Shown: positions 12,259 through 25,900 of the stretch, piece after piece | How the letters are laid out: every line of letters begins with the position of its first letter | How positions within the stretch are numbered: position 1 is the stretch's first letter | Assembly (NCBI GenBank): GCA_039000515.1 | Contig: JBCFYV010011172.1 | Location: 75,075,250 to 75,139,249 of the forward strand | Reading direction: 5' to 3' | DNA length: 64,000 nt | DNA from: Timema cristinae | Lineage: Eukaryota; Arthropoda; Insecta; Phasmatodea; Timematidae | Notes under the pieces: model-generated | The model's input: the letters and a program-made list of their open reading frames with translations, nothing else | What the model was told of the DNA's origin: nothing | The model's database searches: none | Made by a program: the position numbers and the translations under genes

Positions 12259-13884
12259 TTTGTTATGAAATATGCAAACAAAATAAATATCAAATGTATA
12301 AACAAATATGTATGAACAATTGTAAATTTAATAACATAACATAACCTCACCAAGGATGACAATACAATTTTTAGTTTTTATAAATAAATTGGAGGTAGAA
12401 TAAATTTATTCCTAAAGCAGCAAGAATTCCAACCTGTAAAAATAATTCATACTTAAAAAATTGCAAAATAGCTACATGCTATAAAATGTTGTAGATAGCT
12501 AAGAAAATATATTAATGTGAGGTTAGATAAAAAAGCAAAGAAAAAGTGAGTAATCTAGTTAAAATTATGTTCCGCGCCACGTGTCATTGTATAATTAAAA
12601 GTTATATAACTTTTATTATATTTGCCGGGGTTTAAAAACTAAGTTCTTAATCTAAAGTTAAAATGTTGTAGAAAATTAAATAATAATAAAAAATATAGTT
12701 TTATTGGCCATATAAACCTACCAAACCCCCTTAAAAATCAGTTTATTTAAATTCAAACAAGTCGAGAATATTACAAATGGCTTGATGAGATCATATACAA
12801 AACATTCCATTGTTTATTAATGGGAACTATATCTATTACATTAGACACCGTTGTCCCAATCGGGAGCGTTAGGTGTGAAGCACCTTGGTTTGACCGGCAA
12901 CCATGACAAGTATGGTTGTGTCTTTTTTAGAAAAGGATGTAACTCGTTAAAGTAGCGCAAACATACATTCTAAAACGAAGGTGCTTCTGCCTGAACACAA
13001 CGTCAATTTAAATGGAAGGAATTTTGATTTAAGGCTATGCAGCCAATACCTATACCCTGATTTTGGTTCGAAGAACAGTATAGAAAATTCAAATATATTT
13101 CTTTGCGGCCAACATTGGTAATATTTCATCATATTATTTCTGTTATTTTTTAGGTATTAATATTATCTATCAAAAGTGACAACTGGAGATAGCATGACAT
13201 GATGTATGGATATATTAAAATTGTTTTAGTAGCTTTAGTAACTATCTTCTACTGTTCTTCCTATCAAAATAACACCACTCCAGCCCTGCGGCTACTGGAC
13301 TTTAACCTAATAAGCATATAAAAGAATAATAGTTAACGATACCTAATTCTAGAAAGTCCTAGTTTAAAGAGATACAACGTTAATGGTTAAACGGCCTTGA
13401 GTTAACTCCATATAGAGCTACGAGATACAAAGGTTAAGTTCCTAGAAGAGGAACAATACGTTTACTAATAGATAATGGCGAGCTACCAGGAATCTAGCCT
13501 GTAAAGATACTATGGTCGGTCTATTCCTCATGAGTATTGACTGGTCATTCAATAATATATTTAAATCTCAACACAAGTCTGGAGACAGACTATAACAAGG
13601 GCAAACAGTTAAACATTAACCAATTCAAGCGGTGACTGAAGGGGGCCAGACAAAATAAATAATACCCCGTGGGACACTAGTCAAGACTAGAAGCATACCC
13701 ACGAGTTGATCACCGTACAAAGGTACAACAATAGATAGATTAGAGACTGTTATCAGTCAAAGACCTAACTAGGTCATGGAACAAAGCTATAGATTACCTG
13801 TTCTCCACCTTTTTACGATATAAAGGCTTAAGCTAGCTGGAGTATAGCCATACAGTATAGGACGTCTGGTTATTGCCCAGATAT
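12259..13884. other. No gene recognised
   Basis: Upstream flank of the Mutator remnant; I looked for terminal inverted repeats and saw none convincing. Confidence 0.5.
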
Positions 13885-14125
13885 TTAAGACTATGTCCTA
13901 TGGACATAGAAAAAAACAGTTCAAAAATTCAGACATTCAAACTTACGTCTTATGCACATAAAAAACAGTTCATAAATTCAGACGTTCAAACTTACGTCTC
14001 AAGGACCTAGAAAAACAGTTCAGAAACTCTGACATTCAAAACTATGTCTTATGAACATAAAAAACAGATCAGACGCTCTGACATTGAAAACTTTGTCCTA
14101 TGGACATTAAAAACCGGTTCATGAA
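13885..14125 (+). repeat. Tandem repeat, unit about 50 bp, 5 copies
   Basis: Copies of TATGTCCTATGGACATAGAA then ACAGTTCAAAAATTCAGAC. Each copy holds a small palindrome (GTCCTATGGAC). Confidence 0.8.
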
Positions 14126-14542
14126 GACCCTATCAAAAATTACTAGATCTAAATACACATAGTCTCAGACTTTACGTCATCTGCGGCGAGGAGGCGAGAC
14201 TGACGCGTCAAACATCGTGATCACCGCTTGTTATTCCACTAGTTCTCGATGTCTTCTAGGATATTCCTACGACGAGTCGTTAGAATAGAATACAATATAT
14301 AAGTCGCAGTCGCAGTCGCATATTAGCATGCTCTGATACACCCTGAAGGGGAGAACGAGAGCAAATTCCAACACGTACCGACCAATTGGTCACACCGTGT
14401 GGTTTCGGATACTAAAACAAACGGATTATCGCATTTCGCGAAGGTTCTGAAACAAAGAAAACATATTATTATTAATATTAGTGGTAGGAAAAAAGTATAT
14501 TGGGAAACTGAATAATGGTTTTTAGAGCTACGTGAGGAGACA

Positions 14543-17295
14543 CTACTCTTTTGAGGGGGGGGGGGGGATAGCCTCCCAAACCACTGTTTGACACGTCTTA
14601 TTGCTTATCCAAGCAGGGCTTTGGGACGTCAGTGGCACCCTCCAGAGTCGATGACGTAATTTCAAGTCCCTGGATAAGATGATGGGTGACACCAGAGAGT
14701 CTGTCGTAGAAATACTGCTCCAGCTTTCGGAGGTGGTCCATGATGGTAGGCATATCCAGGTCAAAATTCAGAACCACATTCATAACGTACTAAAGTGCGT
14801 CCACAATGATCCTCAAACACCTGCTCTAGAGCACTTGCATCTTCCTTATATACGTGTCCGTCAGATGGCCCCAAGCAGGACACGCATAGTTGAGGATCGG
14901 CTTAAGCAACTGCTAGTACAATGTCAGACCGTTCTTGTATACAGGGTGCTACGAGTATTAAGTAGTGGGCCTAGGGTTCCCAGCCTTTGCCTCACCTTGT
15001 CAAGTCTCTTAGTGCAGTGTAGTCATCAGGTCAGTTTGTGTCAAGCGTAAGTCCCAGGTACTTAGCACTGTTCGCCCATCTGATCTGCTCCCCGAACAAC
15101 CCCAGTGGGGCCGGCCAGTAGAACTTTCTTCCCCATGTGAAGATAACTGTTGTGCTCTTCTCCACGTTAATACTTGTCCTCCAGGTGATCAGCCACCCCT
15201 CCAAATGCGTCAAATGCATCTGGATACGTCTCTCCACTTGCTGCCCTCGCCATGACTCCGCTACTAGAGTCGTGTCGTCCGCATACAGTGCCAACTTGGT
15301 GACTGAGGATTTAGGAATGTCGTTTACATACAGACTGAAGAGCACTGGACCCACGAGAGAAACCTGTGGCACTCCAGCCTGAATGCTTCTGACTTGGGAG
15401 GTGGCGTTCCCAAAGGTAGTGGAGAAGGAGCAGTGGGATAGATAATATTGTTCAACCTTAACGAGTTAGAAGGGCAGGCTCAGGGAGATGAGTTTGAAAA
15501 GGAAACCTTTGGGCCAAACATGGTCGAAGGCCTTGCCACGTCGAGAAAGACAGTACCAGTCAGCCTGTTGATGTTGAAGTTCCTCGTGAGCTGCTCCATG
15601 AGCCGGACGAGTTGGTGAGATGAAGCGTGTCTCGCCCGAAAGCCGAACTGCTCGTACACCAAGATGCCCGCCTCGCGAACATGCGAGTCAGTATCGTCAG
15701 TAGAAGTCTCTCAAACAACTTGCCCAAACAGTCGAGCAAGCTAATCGGTCAGTAAGACGAAGCTAGAGCCGGGTTCTTACCAGGTTTATGAAAGCAGAGG
15801 ACGTTGGCGTGCTTCCAGATCTCGGAGAAGTGACTCAGGAGCAGGATGACCTTGAATAACTCAACTAGGAAGTTAATTACCTCCAAGGGCAGCTTTCTGA
15901 GGACCGCGTTATTGATACCGTCGCGTCCGAGGGCTTTGTTTAGTCTCAGAGCGGTTAACGTCCACAAAATTTCTGTCGCCTCCATGGATTCAGGTTCATC
16001 CAAGGGTCTGTACGAGACCACACCGATAACCTGTCCACGTGATCAATGTGTACCGGGTCTGATGGGTCATCATTCGGGATAAATTCTGCCACTAAGTGTT
16101 CAGTGAGAGTATTAGCCTTCTCCTGGTTGGAGTTGATCACCCCATTACGAACTAAAATAGGTGGCCTTGGTGTGGGGACCAGCATCAAATTCCTTGTCAT
16201 GCACCACAGGGACCTGTCCTGAACGCACAGGCTCTCAATCTTGTTTTCCCAGACACTGTTCCGGTATTCTTGGACCATCTCGCTAACCACATTGACTTTG
16301 CAGCTCCAGTTGGCCTTGTTACCGGATTCCTCGGGATTTGCCAAGCCTTCCTCAGCAGATTTTTCCCCGGACGTGCATGAGGATAGAATTGGGCAAAGAA
16401 GCCTGTGGCACCCCCTTAAGATGGTGCCTCGGCGTCGAAGCTTTGAGTGACCCTCGGCGGTGGAAGTTATGAACTCCGCACCGCAATCGATTTATGATGC
16501 TTTTCGAAAGATAGGGGTGGGTCCCAACCTCTCTCTCAACACATTTGTGAACCTGTCCTAGTCAATGCGCTTAAGGGGTCTATGAAGGACACTGCGCGTC
16601 CCAGGTTCCCAAGAACGGGATTGTGATCCGAGTCTAGCTCAGCTAGATATTTCAGCACTAAATGCCTTCTGATCCCCCTGGAGACAACGGAGTCAAGGAC
16701 GTCCGGGAAATCAAGAGAATTGTGAGGAAAGTGGGTTGGAGTGGGAGGGCTTTAAGCCACCAAACCGTGTAGATATATGAGTCGTGGAGCAAACCACCAC
16801 GAGTGCACATAATCCTAGATCCCCATGAAGGGTGCTTAGGGTTGAAATCACCACCGATTAAAACAGGCGTGGTACCTCAAGAAGCACCTCCATGTTAACC
16901 CTCTTAGCCTGGTTGAACCGTAGGTAGGGAGGGAAGTATATGGAAATGAGACGCATTTGGATGGTAGAAGTCACCAGTTAGATAGCCGGTGTTTCCATGT
17001 GTTGGAGTGAAGGAAGCGAGATTAGGTGATGGTCAAGGCCCTTTGGACCAGGACTGACTGACGTCCCACCCCTTCCCACATTCCCCGCTCGGTCGCTCCG
17101 ATGGCAGATGAAATCTGCTAACGAGAACCTCATTGTGGAGCGCAATTGGGTTTCTCCCAGCAGCATTACGTTGACACAATGCTTTTCCAGGAAACTTTTG
17201 CACTCAGCCTTCTTCCTCGTGACTCCATTAGCGTTCCAGAGTCCGACCGCGAGCTCCTTCAGAACTGGTGGTTCTCTATTTGGGTATACTGCCAT
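14543..17295 (-). pseudogene. Jockey-like ORF2 (endonuclease and reverse transcriptase), broken
   Basis: In order on the - strand: 17295-16978 has the endonuclease start (LAVGLWNANGVTRKKAE, VMLLGETQL); near 16.71-16.59 kb an unlabelled frame reads DSVVSRGIRRHL and LDSDHNPVL, the SDH catalytic motif; 16344-15955 linker; 16021-15749 RT start (NKALGRDGINNAVLRKLP, WKHANVLCFHKPGKNP); 15662-15480 (QFGFRARHASSHQLVRL, VFLDVA); 15372-15031 RT core (VGPVLFSLYVNDIP, LALYADDTTLV, which holds the catalytic ADD); and 14783-14598, the C-terminal DMPTIMDHLRKLEQYFYDRL. Motif order matches Jockey ORF2. Frames are split by several shifts and stops. Confidence 0.85.
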
Positions 17296-17425
17296 GAGAG
17301 ACCAGGTAGATGATGATGTGCTCTATTACCAGGTGACCACGGTTACTCCTAGAAGATTCCTGTACCTTCCTCAAGAGACTCGATGAAAAGTCCCACGGTC
17401 CAGTCCTGGAATGCTCTTGAGTAGC

Positions 17426-20200
17426 TCAATGCAATTTTTGAGCTTTGCACTCTGACTCTTTGGGGTAGGTGTGGGGAGCGGGTCGGGTGTGGGGTTGGCA
17501 GGGTTGGAAGGGGTAGGAGTGTGGAGTGGTAGGAAAGGGTCGACGGAGTGCAAGGGGTGGAGATAGAGAAGCAAGTTGTGGGGGAGGGGGAATGAGAGTT
17601 GGGATTGGGAGAGGAGCGATCGTGGATGGGTCCTCGACCAAGAGGGAAGAATCAGATGTCACTTGTTCTGGTATGGTGGCTTTGGCAGATGCCTCGCCTG
17701 AGGTGAAGGGGTTGGTCTCCCTGACAACACATTGGTGAAATAATTGCACCAGGGGCTTTGGTGTTGGAGCTGGAGTCATGGTCACCTTCCGTACCACAAC
17801 GTGCCCCAAGGGCTTCTGGCCCTCGCTTAAACCATCCGCCCTCCCTTCTTGATCCTTGGAGGCCTGCACAGTTCCTGCCACCCGCAAGGACCTGTACGTG
17901 GGACAGCCTTTCCGCGCCGAAGAGGGGCTCCTGAGCAGTGCAGGCTCTTCGGGGGGGGATTGTATATCCTCCAGGCACTCACCCCTCTCGTGGTCACCAC
18001 CACAGAACTCACACATAGGGTTAGCGTGGCAATCCCTCCGCACATAACCAAACTGAAAACAGTTCTTGTACTTAACCGGGCCACCTTGATGTGGAGATTG
18101 CACAGGACTTATATGGAGTACAGACTTGCGGTATGCTCCCCAGGAGTCAGAGAGACAACGAAGTTCAGCAACCGCTGCCTTTCTCTGGTCCTCTGATCCC
18201 GTTTCCACTGGGAGAGCATCTGGGTGACGGATTTCATGGATAAACTCATTTCCACCAGCTCTTCCTGAATGTTGTCAGGGTTTGCCCTTGTCAGGAGTCC
18301 CTTCACCACGACCCTGACCAGTCAATCCCATCCCAGCTCGTAGGATCAATTCTGGATCCCCAAATTAGGCAAGAACTTCTGGAGGGCATGGTAAGCTTCC
18401 TCGAACCGACACTGGAGGCTCACTCGATCCCCTGGCTGCCTGACCACCTCCACAGGCTCTCGAACCTTGGATAGGATGGCCCTCACCACCTTGGAGTAGT
18501 CCTCCACAGCACACAAGATGATGGGAGGGATCTTCTCCTTGGTTTTGTGACCCGGCCCAGAATCACTAGTATTAGGCTGGGGTGAGACATGGCTTGCGTT
18601 GTTACCCTTAGGTTTCCGCCACTTCCCACTTTTGGCCAACTCTGGCACACCCTGGACCGGGCCACCGTCGACCTCACTCTCATCACCAGAACTATCACAT
18701 AAATGGTTAGGGTTGCCCCCCGGTGTTGCCGGCCTTACCCCTTTGGCGGAGTCATACGGTATAAAATCCCTCAGACTCATAATCGGACCCCTGGCTCGAC
18801 TCATAATGCATCAACGGGAGGTATGGTCATGAAGACAGTCCCTCCACGTCCACGGAAAGTCACGAGCTGTCAACACGCACGAAGCGTGTGACCCAGTCAT
18901 CCGAGTATAAAGAAAATTCAGCCGAGCGTTTCTTACTTACAGACATCCCTTGTGAGAGGTGTCGGAGTTGACGCGGGTTTTTGAGGCCCTTGCGATCACG
19001 CTCGTGTCAGTGCCACTTGCAGTGGTCCTTACCGGTGAAAGACGGCTGATCTCCCCCTGGTCAGGGCTTCCGTTGACACCGTTAGGTTTCCACCCATTGT
19101 GATGGCGGGAGCTTTCGCCATCCTTCCCGGTTTACGGACTGTTGGCCTTGAAAAGGGCCTCCAGTTCTTGTTGGCCGTCAGTGGCACGCATACCTCCAGT
19201 AGTTGGAGGAGCCCTGCTAGACTCGCCCACATCGGCATTGCTGCCGACGCTTTGTAGGGGGCTGGCACTGATCCCCGAGCCGAGGCCCGAGGATGCAATA
19301 CTGGATGCCCCGGTGGATCCGTCAGTGTTACGCACGCTTTCAGAAGTTGGAAGGGCCCACTGCCTTCAACCTGACCATCTGCACCCACCTCCCCGGTAGT
19401 TGGGAAGGTCACGCTGGCCACCGTGTTGGTCCTCAAACGGGCCAGATCGTCACTCGCGCCGAGAAGGGCAAACAACTCCTGGTGGCAGCCGCCAGTGGTA
19501 CGCTCACCTCCGATAGTTGGAGGAGCCCCGCTGGCTTCGCCAGGTTGGCTGTTTGCTGCACCCACCTCCCCGGTAACTTGGGAGGTCACGCCAGCCTTGT
19601 TAGCCCTGGAAAGGGCTTCTACGTCTCTCGAAAGTGACTCCTGCTGTGTTCGGTCAGCGGCATGCTCAACTCCCGTAGTTGGAGGGGCCCTGCTGGCTTC
19701 ATCCGGTTGGCTGTGTCTTGCGCCTACCTTTCCGGTAATTTGGGAAGTTACGTCAGCCCTCTTGGTCCTGGAAAGGGTCCATTCATCACCTGAAGGCGAC
19801 ACGTGTTTGTCTCGAGCAGCGGCACACTCGACGCTGGGAGTTGGAGTGGCCCCGCTGGCTTCAGCCTCGTCTGCAGGCTTGTTGCTCGTCTAGAGGGCAG
19901 CTGCCGCTAAAGCTTTGGCCTTCGGACTTGTGTCAGACCACTTACCACCTGGCACGAGCTCCTTACTGGCTGGAGGAGCCTTCAGTCCCCGCGAACGGAA
20001 ACCTTCGACTCCCCCTGCCAAGACGGGCAGCACAAGCCTACCGCTGACGGTGGATCCCCCAACGCTCACCGCCAACTTCTTTCATCTCGGGGACGGTTGC
20101 TTCCCGGGCCCGGCATTCTTCAACGCCTTATCTGGTGGTCTTCTCTCAACCCCAACCCCGACTCCTTTCTTCACCTTCACCGTGGGTTCCAACGCAGGAC
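17426..20200 (-). pseudogene. Jockey-like ORF1 (gag-like nucleic-acid-binding protein), broken
   Basis: Fragments on the - strand: 20075-19890, 19802-19029 (Ala/Thr/Pro-rich tandem repeats of about 53 residues), 18804-18346, 18309-18109 (LSMKSVTQMLSQW, the PRE_C2HC-like region of Jockey ORF1), and 18208-17426 with CFQFGYVRRDC (a decayed zinc knuckle) followed by CEFCGGDHERGEC (an intact CX2CX3HX4C knuckle). A Pro-rich C-terminus follows. Jockey ORF1 proteins bind element RNA; this copy needs several frame changes and is inferred dead. Confidence 0.75.
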
Positions 20201-20611
20201 GTAGATTAGTTCACGCTCAGAACGTTCAAATGCCAGGAGCACGTAAGGGAGTCAGGACACCTTGAACTCCCATCACAATATATAAAGCGACAGGTGGTGT
20301 TTTTTTACAAGATGCACTGACTTATTAGGAAGGGTAAACAAACAAGGGGAGGGTGGTCTTCTAGAACAAATTAGAACGTCTACTATCACTTGGAAACGGC
20401 CGCTGATGACAACATTGGGGAGCGGACAGTCATTCCAGTTGAGTCTGGTAAGCGATCAAGGTGTCCGTGTGTTGAACTTCCACCAGGAAGTGTTGAGCAG
20501 TCCGCTGGAGACATCTTTCCTCAAGTTCAGGCGTTTCCAGCAATACGATTTCACAGTGAGTTTATATCTGCCACAAATTATTTGAATTTATTAGCTCTTT
20601 GATTTATGGTG

Positions 20612-20885
20612 ATAATCATATATAAGTATTTTTTGAGTGTACGTGCTAATGTGTAATTAGCACGTTATACTACCTCGGGCAGAGAACTGAAATTTTAAAA
20701 TTTGTAGCCCCTGTGCACAAATATGTAAATCTAGAAGCTGGAGTTTTAAATTTTTTGTTCAATTTTTTAAAATAAAACTGGGTTGGAAGAAAGAAAATGA
20801 ACGAGATTTTTCTGTCCGTTTGAAGAAAAAAGCGTTGCAATGCATTGCATGGCTACCCCGGTCAACACCAGGTGCCTCTGCTATT
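20612..20885 (+). mobile_element. Possible degenerate Helitron-like copy
   Basis: It shows the same order of motifs as the copy at 37.2-37.4 kb (GAAATTTTA, TTTTTTAAA.., CCCCGGTCAACACCAGGTGC), but the end reads CTAT instead of CTAG. Weak. Confidence 0.3.
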
Positions 20886-21369
20886 TTACATAAGTCTGTT
20901 ATATCAAAGTTTGTTGGAGATATTTAGGTTTGCAGTGTTTTATGTGAGCATAACTTAAATGTGGCATGATGTATTTTTTAATATACTGCTTAAGTGCGCA
21001 TGCGCTAAGGACGCTATGTTTTTAATTGTACATACACAGTTTCAAGTTACTAGTTATTCAGTCGCTTCAAGGTTAATCACAAGAGTAGTTCTATGTATAA
21101 TAATTTGCTGTCTCAAATATGTTAGTTTTTGTTAATCAATAAAACTGTCTTTACTATCGCATTTAACATTTTGAATATATATATATTGATACTCAATAAA
21201 GTTTTATTGAATATCAAGTCTTAATAAATTGCATTTTTAAACCCAATTTAACTGATACAAAATCATACCATTTTAAAATTTTTGTTTTATAGATATTGTT
21301 TTTTGAGTGAAAATATTTTTATTTTCATTGGTATGGTACGCCTTAGAATAGCTGTAATACACTCTTCCC

Positions 21370-21540
21370 TTTCTGTATTTTACAACATACACGCTCTACT
21401 TTTTGTATTTCACAGCACCCTCCCGTCCCTTTATTTCCCAACCAGCACACTCCCCTCCATGTATTTCACAACCTACATCCTCCCTTCCTTGCATCTCACA
21501 GTCTACACTCTACACCCCAAACCTAAACTCTCTCCCTCCA
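21370..21540 (+). repeat. Degenerate tandem repeat, unit about 36 bp
   Basis: Four to five copies of TATTTCACAACCTACA followed by CTCCCTCCAT; pyrimidine-rich. Confidence 0.6.
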
Positions 21541-22726
21541 TGACTCGACCTAATTAGCGGGACTTTACAATGAGGTGCCTGGACCTTGTCATAGCAGAGT
21601 GGCGACTGTTGATGCCCTCAAGCCACTGATCTACTCCTCCCCCTTTACCCATTTTCCCGCCCTAAAAGCACTACCAACTCCCAAAACCCTTTTATGATTA
21701 ATAAGGATATAAAACACCAATAATTGTGGGTTGCTTTCAACCTTGAGGTCGGTAGAAACAGAGGGAGGTGACTTTTACCATGGGGGGTTTATATCTTAGT
21801 TCCCCTATTAGTTTCTCTATCCACTCTGCCATAGTGTATCATCTATACTACTAATAGATTGGTTGACTATTGTAATTAGGGCTTAAATGCTTACAGCCTT
21901 AATAATTTTGAAATACCTTTTAAAATATCACAGTTTCAAGATGTTAACTTACGCTCTAATAGTATAATGATGGCTTTATAAGATTCCAAACACAGTATTT
22001 CTTGTAGGGACTAAAATTTCCTGGAAATATTGCACACTTGATTTTAATATAATATAATTTTCTGGATAAATGTTACAATTAAAAATATAATTACCTTAGA
22101 TAACAGATACATATTGGAAAAACACCCATCTATTTCATTAGTAAAAATTGGTTTTTAAAATATTAAATTTAATTAATGCTAGTACTATAAGAAAATATAG
22201 TTAAATAAATTATTCCAAGTATGAACTAAGTGTCATAAATACGGTTCCAATATTATGCTATACGATTGAAATTTTGCTCTAATTATGCTATTATATAAAA
22301 AAAATACAGTTCAAAACAAACATTTTTATCTCCTGTTCAGTATTGAAAAAAAGTTTAGAATGGAAATATAGAATGTCATAATCATCCTAGCCTGTTTATA
22401 ACATAGCGCGTATTAACTTAACCTAACCTAAAAACGTAAACTTCCTATTTTGAATAAATATTCATAGGCTTGCTCCTAGTTTAATACACGCGCATATGGA
22501 GAGAAGCGTTTTCCATGATAGTTACTGACGCTCTTGAATACCAATGTTTTGTTATAACCAATGATACCGCAACTACAAGGTTTGTTTCTTTGTTGGTTTT
22601 TGTTGGTTGCCTCGATACAATTTGATCATCGGGTGGGTCAACTAGGTTTGTTTCTTTCTCTTGAGAGATGTGACTTCCAAAATTAGACAGTTCAATCTTT
22701 CCTGGTCGTCCAGTTTGCTCTCCAAA

Positions 22727-22919
22727 ATGAGTCCTTGTCAAGTGATGTTAGCACTGGCTTTCCTCGTCTTTTGTACTCGTGAAGAGGAAAGGAAAGAGGA
22801 GAACATACCTGGTTTTTTCAGAATCCACAAAGGCAACCCTGCCTCTACCGGGCAGTTCCCCTTCGTGGTGTTCATCAGGAGTCCCGTAGGCCTAAAGAAG
22901 GCCACTTCCAGCTGCACAG
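22727..22919 (+). CDS. Serine protease exon 1 (signal peptide, activation site, start of S1 domain)
   Basis: The start codon at 22727 opens a hydrophobic leader ([13 protein letters not shown]), then an acidic/basic propeptide and the activation motif FFRIHKG. Cys63 (SSCTG) is the partner of the Cys beside the catalytic His. The exon ends in CAG followed by donor GTGGAT, one base into a Gly codon that exon 2 completes. Confidence 0.8.
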
Positions 22920-25900
22920 GTGGATAGCAAGCTTGCATTATCCAATGGAAGAATTGTTCTAGAACCTCTCTAGCTCCTTGTAACTCTATCAGGACAATTC
23001 TAGGAGCGGATAGAGCGTAACTTACAAGTGTCATATTTTTTTCTTAGTCCTATTACATAAAAAATAGTTATTTTTAGTTTTTACTACACACAAGAAGATA
23101 TAATTTATTCGACCAAAAAGATTGTTTGTAAATGTTCTAGCACAACAATCTTTTTAGCACCGCGTTTTAATAGCCAATAGGGCAACAGGCATATTTACTA
23201 ATTAGGCTAATGTGTTAGTTAGGGAGGAGGGAGATTAAATTTTAGATAAAGTGTACCTGCATTTGCGTGGTGGAATAGTGGTATACCATTTAGGAAATAA
23301 ACACCCTCAATGCAGCCAACCAGGATTCTAATCCCGATTTCTATCTTCTGTAGTCCAATCTGTTGCTAGAATGATCCTATATACCATTCGGTCACCAAAG
23401 CAAGTTATTACAGAATTTTAGAGGTACCAGTACTCATCTGTAACTAGATAACATTCGGCTATAGGCCTACTGCATAGCATTGCCTGGAAAGCGTCGATTT
23501 GAGAACGCACGTAAATGTCTCTCCAAATAAACCTATATTTATGTTTGATATATAATTATTTAGGCAGGACCATAATAATGGTCTTATCCTGTTTATTGTA
23601 GGGCACGTTATAATTCTGTATCACACACACACACACACGCACGCGCGCACACACACACACTGCTTTCTGACAAATGATTTTCTTGCAGCTTAAAAGAAGG
23701 CGAAGGAACTTTACCCTCCACACTTATTTTTACTGGTTTACTTCTTGGAAAGATGTCTCGTCAACAACAAAAGGATGAAACTCACTTCTATTGTACGGGT
23801 TCTACTGAAGTTTGAAATCTCGTAGTGTTGACAAAAGGATAAAGAAGCATGTGTGGAGATGGGACACTGTGTCACACACTTAAATGATCACGCCTGAATT
23901 AGATGCCGATGATTTCCGGAAGTATCTACGCATGAATAAAGTCACCTATTTATTGTGTTTTAGCTGATAAATAAGCAAGACACTGTTATGAGAAAGGCTA
24001 TCTCTCCACATGATAAGCTAATTGTTATACATTCGACTACACGGCGATGCTCCACGCAGAAAGCAGATTTTTGATCATTAAAAAATCAAACACATTTTGA
24101 TATCGGCGCTGCAAGATGAATAAAGCTTGGTCTCCACTGAAGTAACATAGAGCAACTGTTATGTTGCAAGATGTTTTACATTAGAAAGTTACCTACTTAA
24201 TCAACTGCAGTCAACCAACTGTCCACACTGGAAGAACGTTGTTCCATGACGTTGGTGTTTGTGTTCTATAATTAAAATTAGATACAACACTGTGTTTACA
24301 CCAACGAAACAGTTTAGGTAGTTTATGGTAACGTATGGGACGAATAAGATGTTTTAGTGGTGGTCCTGCGTTTATATTTATTGTCTTTAGAGTTTCCAAG
24401 ACACATACCAGTATGCTGTTTGTAATTATCATTTAATTTAAGGCAATTCTTAGAACTCTATTTAAACGCAATAACAATAAACTGATTACTAGTGCAACCT
24501 TTGAAACTATCACACGTACCAGTCTCAATTGAAACAAACCATCCAAACAGAGAAACGTTTGATTATGCTACTGGATGTTGTTGGTCTGTGTTTCATTTTT
24601 TATTTTGATATCTACTTCTTCGAAAGGATACTTGAAACAAACACCAACGTGTTTTTATTGCAACATCGATATAATATAACACAGAGCAACTTACATCAAC
24701 AAATGCACACTTTTCATTTGCAGCCATGTTGCTGTTGCTAGAAGTACTCCGTGTTTTTCCAGTGGAGACGTAACTTTTACACGATCATATTGCAGATACT
24801 CAAAACGAAGTCAGAAAGCAGAGCTGCAGCCTGTTGCGTGTAATATGGCCTGGATCTTTTGACTATAGTAGGAACACTCTAGGTCCTTGCGACTTTAATA
24901 GAACAACTTAGGTCCTTGTGACTCTAATAGGATAACTCTAGGCTCTTGTGACTTTAGTAGGATACCTTTAGATCCTTCAGATTCTAGTATGACAACTATT
25001 GGTCCTTGTGACTCTGGAAGGACACATTTAGGTCCTTGTGACTCTAATAGGATAACTCTAGGCTCTTGTGACTTTAGTAGGATAACTTTAGATCCTTCAG
25101 ATTCTAGTATGACAACTATTGGTCCTTGTGACTCTGGAAGGACAAATTTAGGTCCTTGTGACTCTAATAGGATAACTCTAGGCTCTTGTTACTCTAGTAG
25201 GATAACTTTAGATCCTTGAGATTCTAATATGACAACTATTGGTCCTTGTGACTCTGGAAGGACAAATTTAGGTCCTTGTGACTCTAATAGGATAACTCTA
25301 GGCTCTTGTGACTTTAGTAGGATAACTTTAGATCCTTCAGATTCTAGTATGACAACTATTGGTCCTTGTGACTCTGGAAGGACAAATTTAGGTCATTGTG
25401 ACTCTAATAGGATAACTCTAGGCTCTTGTTACTCTAGTAGGATAACTTTAGATCCTTGAGATTCTAGTATGACAACTATTGGTCCTTGTGACTCTGGAAG
25501 GACAAATTTAGGTCCTTGTGACTCTAATAGGATAACTCTAGGCTCTTGTGACTTTAGTAGGATAACTTTAGATCCTTCAGATTCTAGTATGACAACTATT
25601 GGTCCTTGTGACTCTGGAAGGACAAATTTAGGTCCTTGTGACTCTGGAAGGACAAATTTAGGTCCTTGTGACTCTAATAGAATAACTCTAGGCTCTTGTG
25701 ACTTTAGTAGGATAACTTTGGATCCTTCAGATTCTAGTATGACAACTATTGGTCCTTGTGACTCTGGAAGGACAAATTTAGGTCATTGTGACTCTAATAG
25801 GATAACTCTAGGCTCTTGTTACTCTAGTAGGATAACTTTAGATCCTTGAGATTCTAGTATGACAACTATTGGTCCTTGTGACTCTGGAAGGACAAATTCA

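Larger units (their letters stand above)
14540..20275 (-). mobile_element. Degenerate Jockey-clade non-LTR retrotransposon
   Basis: A GC-rich block inside AT-rich DNA. Reading on the - strand, it carries an ORF1 (gag-like, zinc knuckle) followed by ORF2 (APE-type endonuclease, reverse transcriptase). All frames are broken many times. End points are approximate: the 5' edge is where GC-rich coding-like sequence stops near 20.27 kb, and the 3' edge is near the poly-G run at 14556-14567. No target-site duplication was found. Confidence 0.82.
20276..22726. other. Upstream region of the serine protease; no other gene recognised
   Basis: Contains the possible Helitron copy and the 36-bp degenerate repeat. 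Just before the protease start no clear TATA box could be fixed. AT-rich. Confidence 0.45.

Noticed and set aside
19142..20265. Several + strand frames of 85-156 codons
   Set aside because: Antisense shadows of the GC-rich Jockey-like ORF1.
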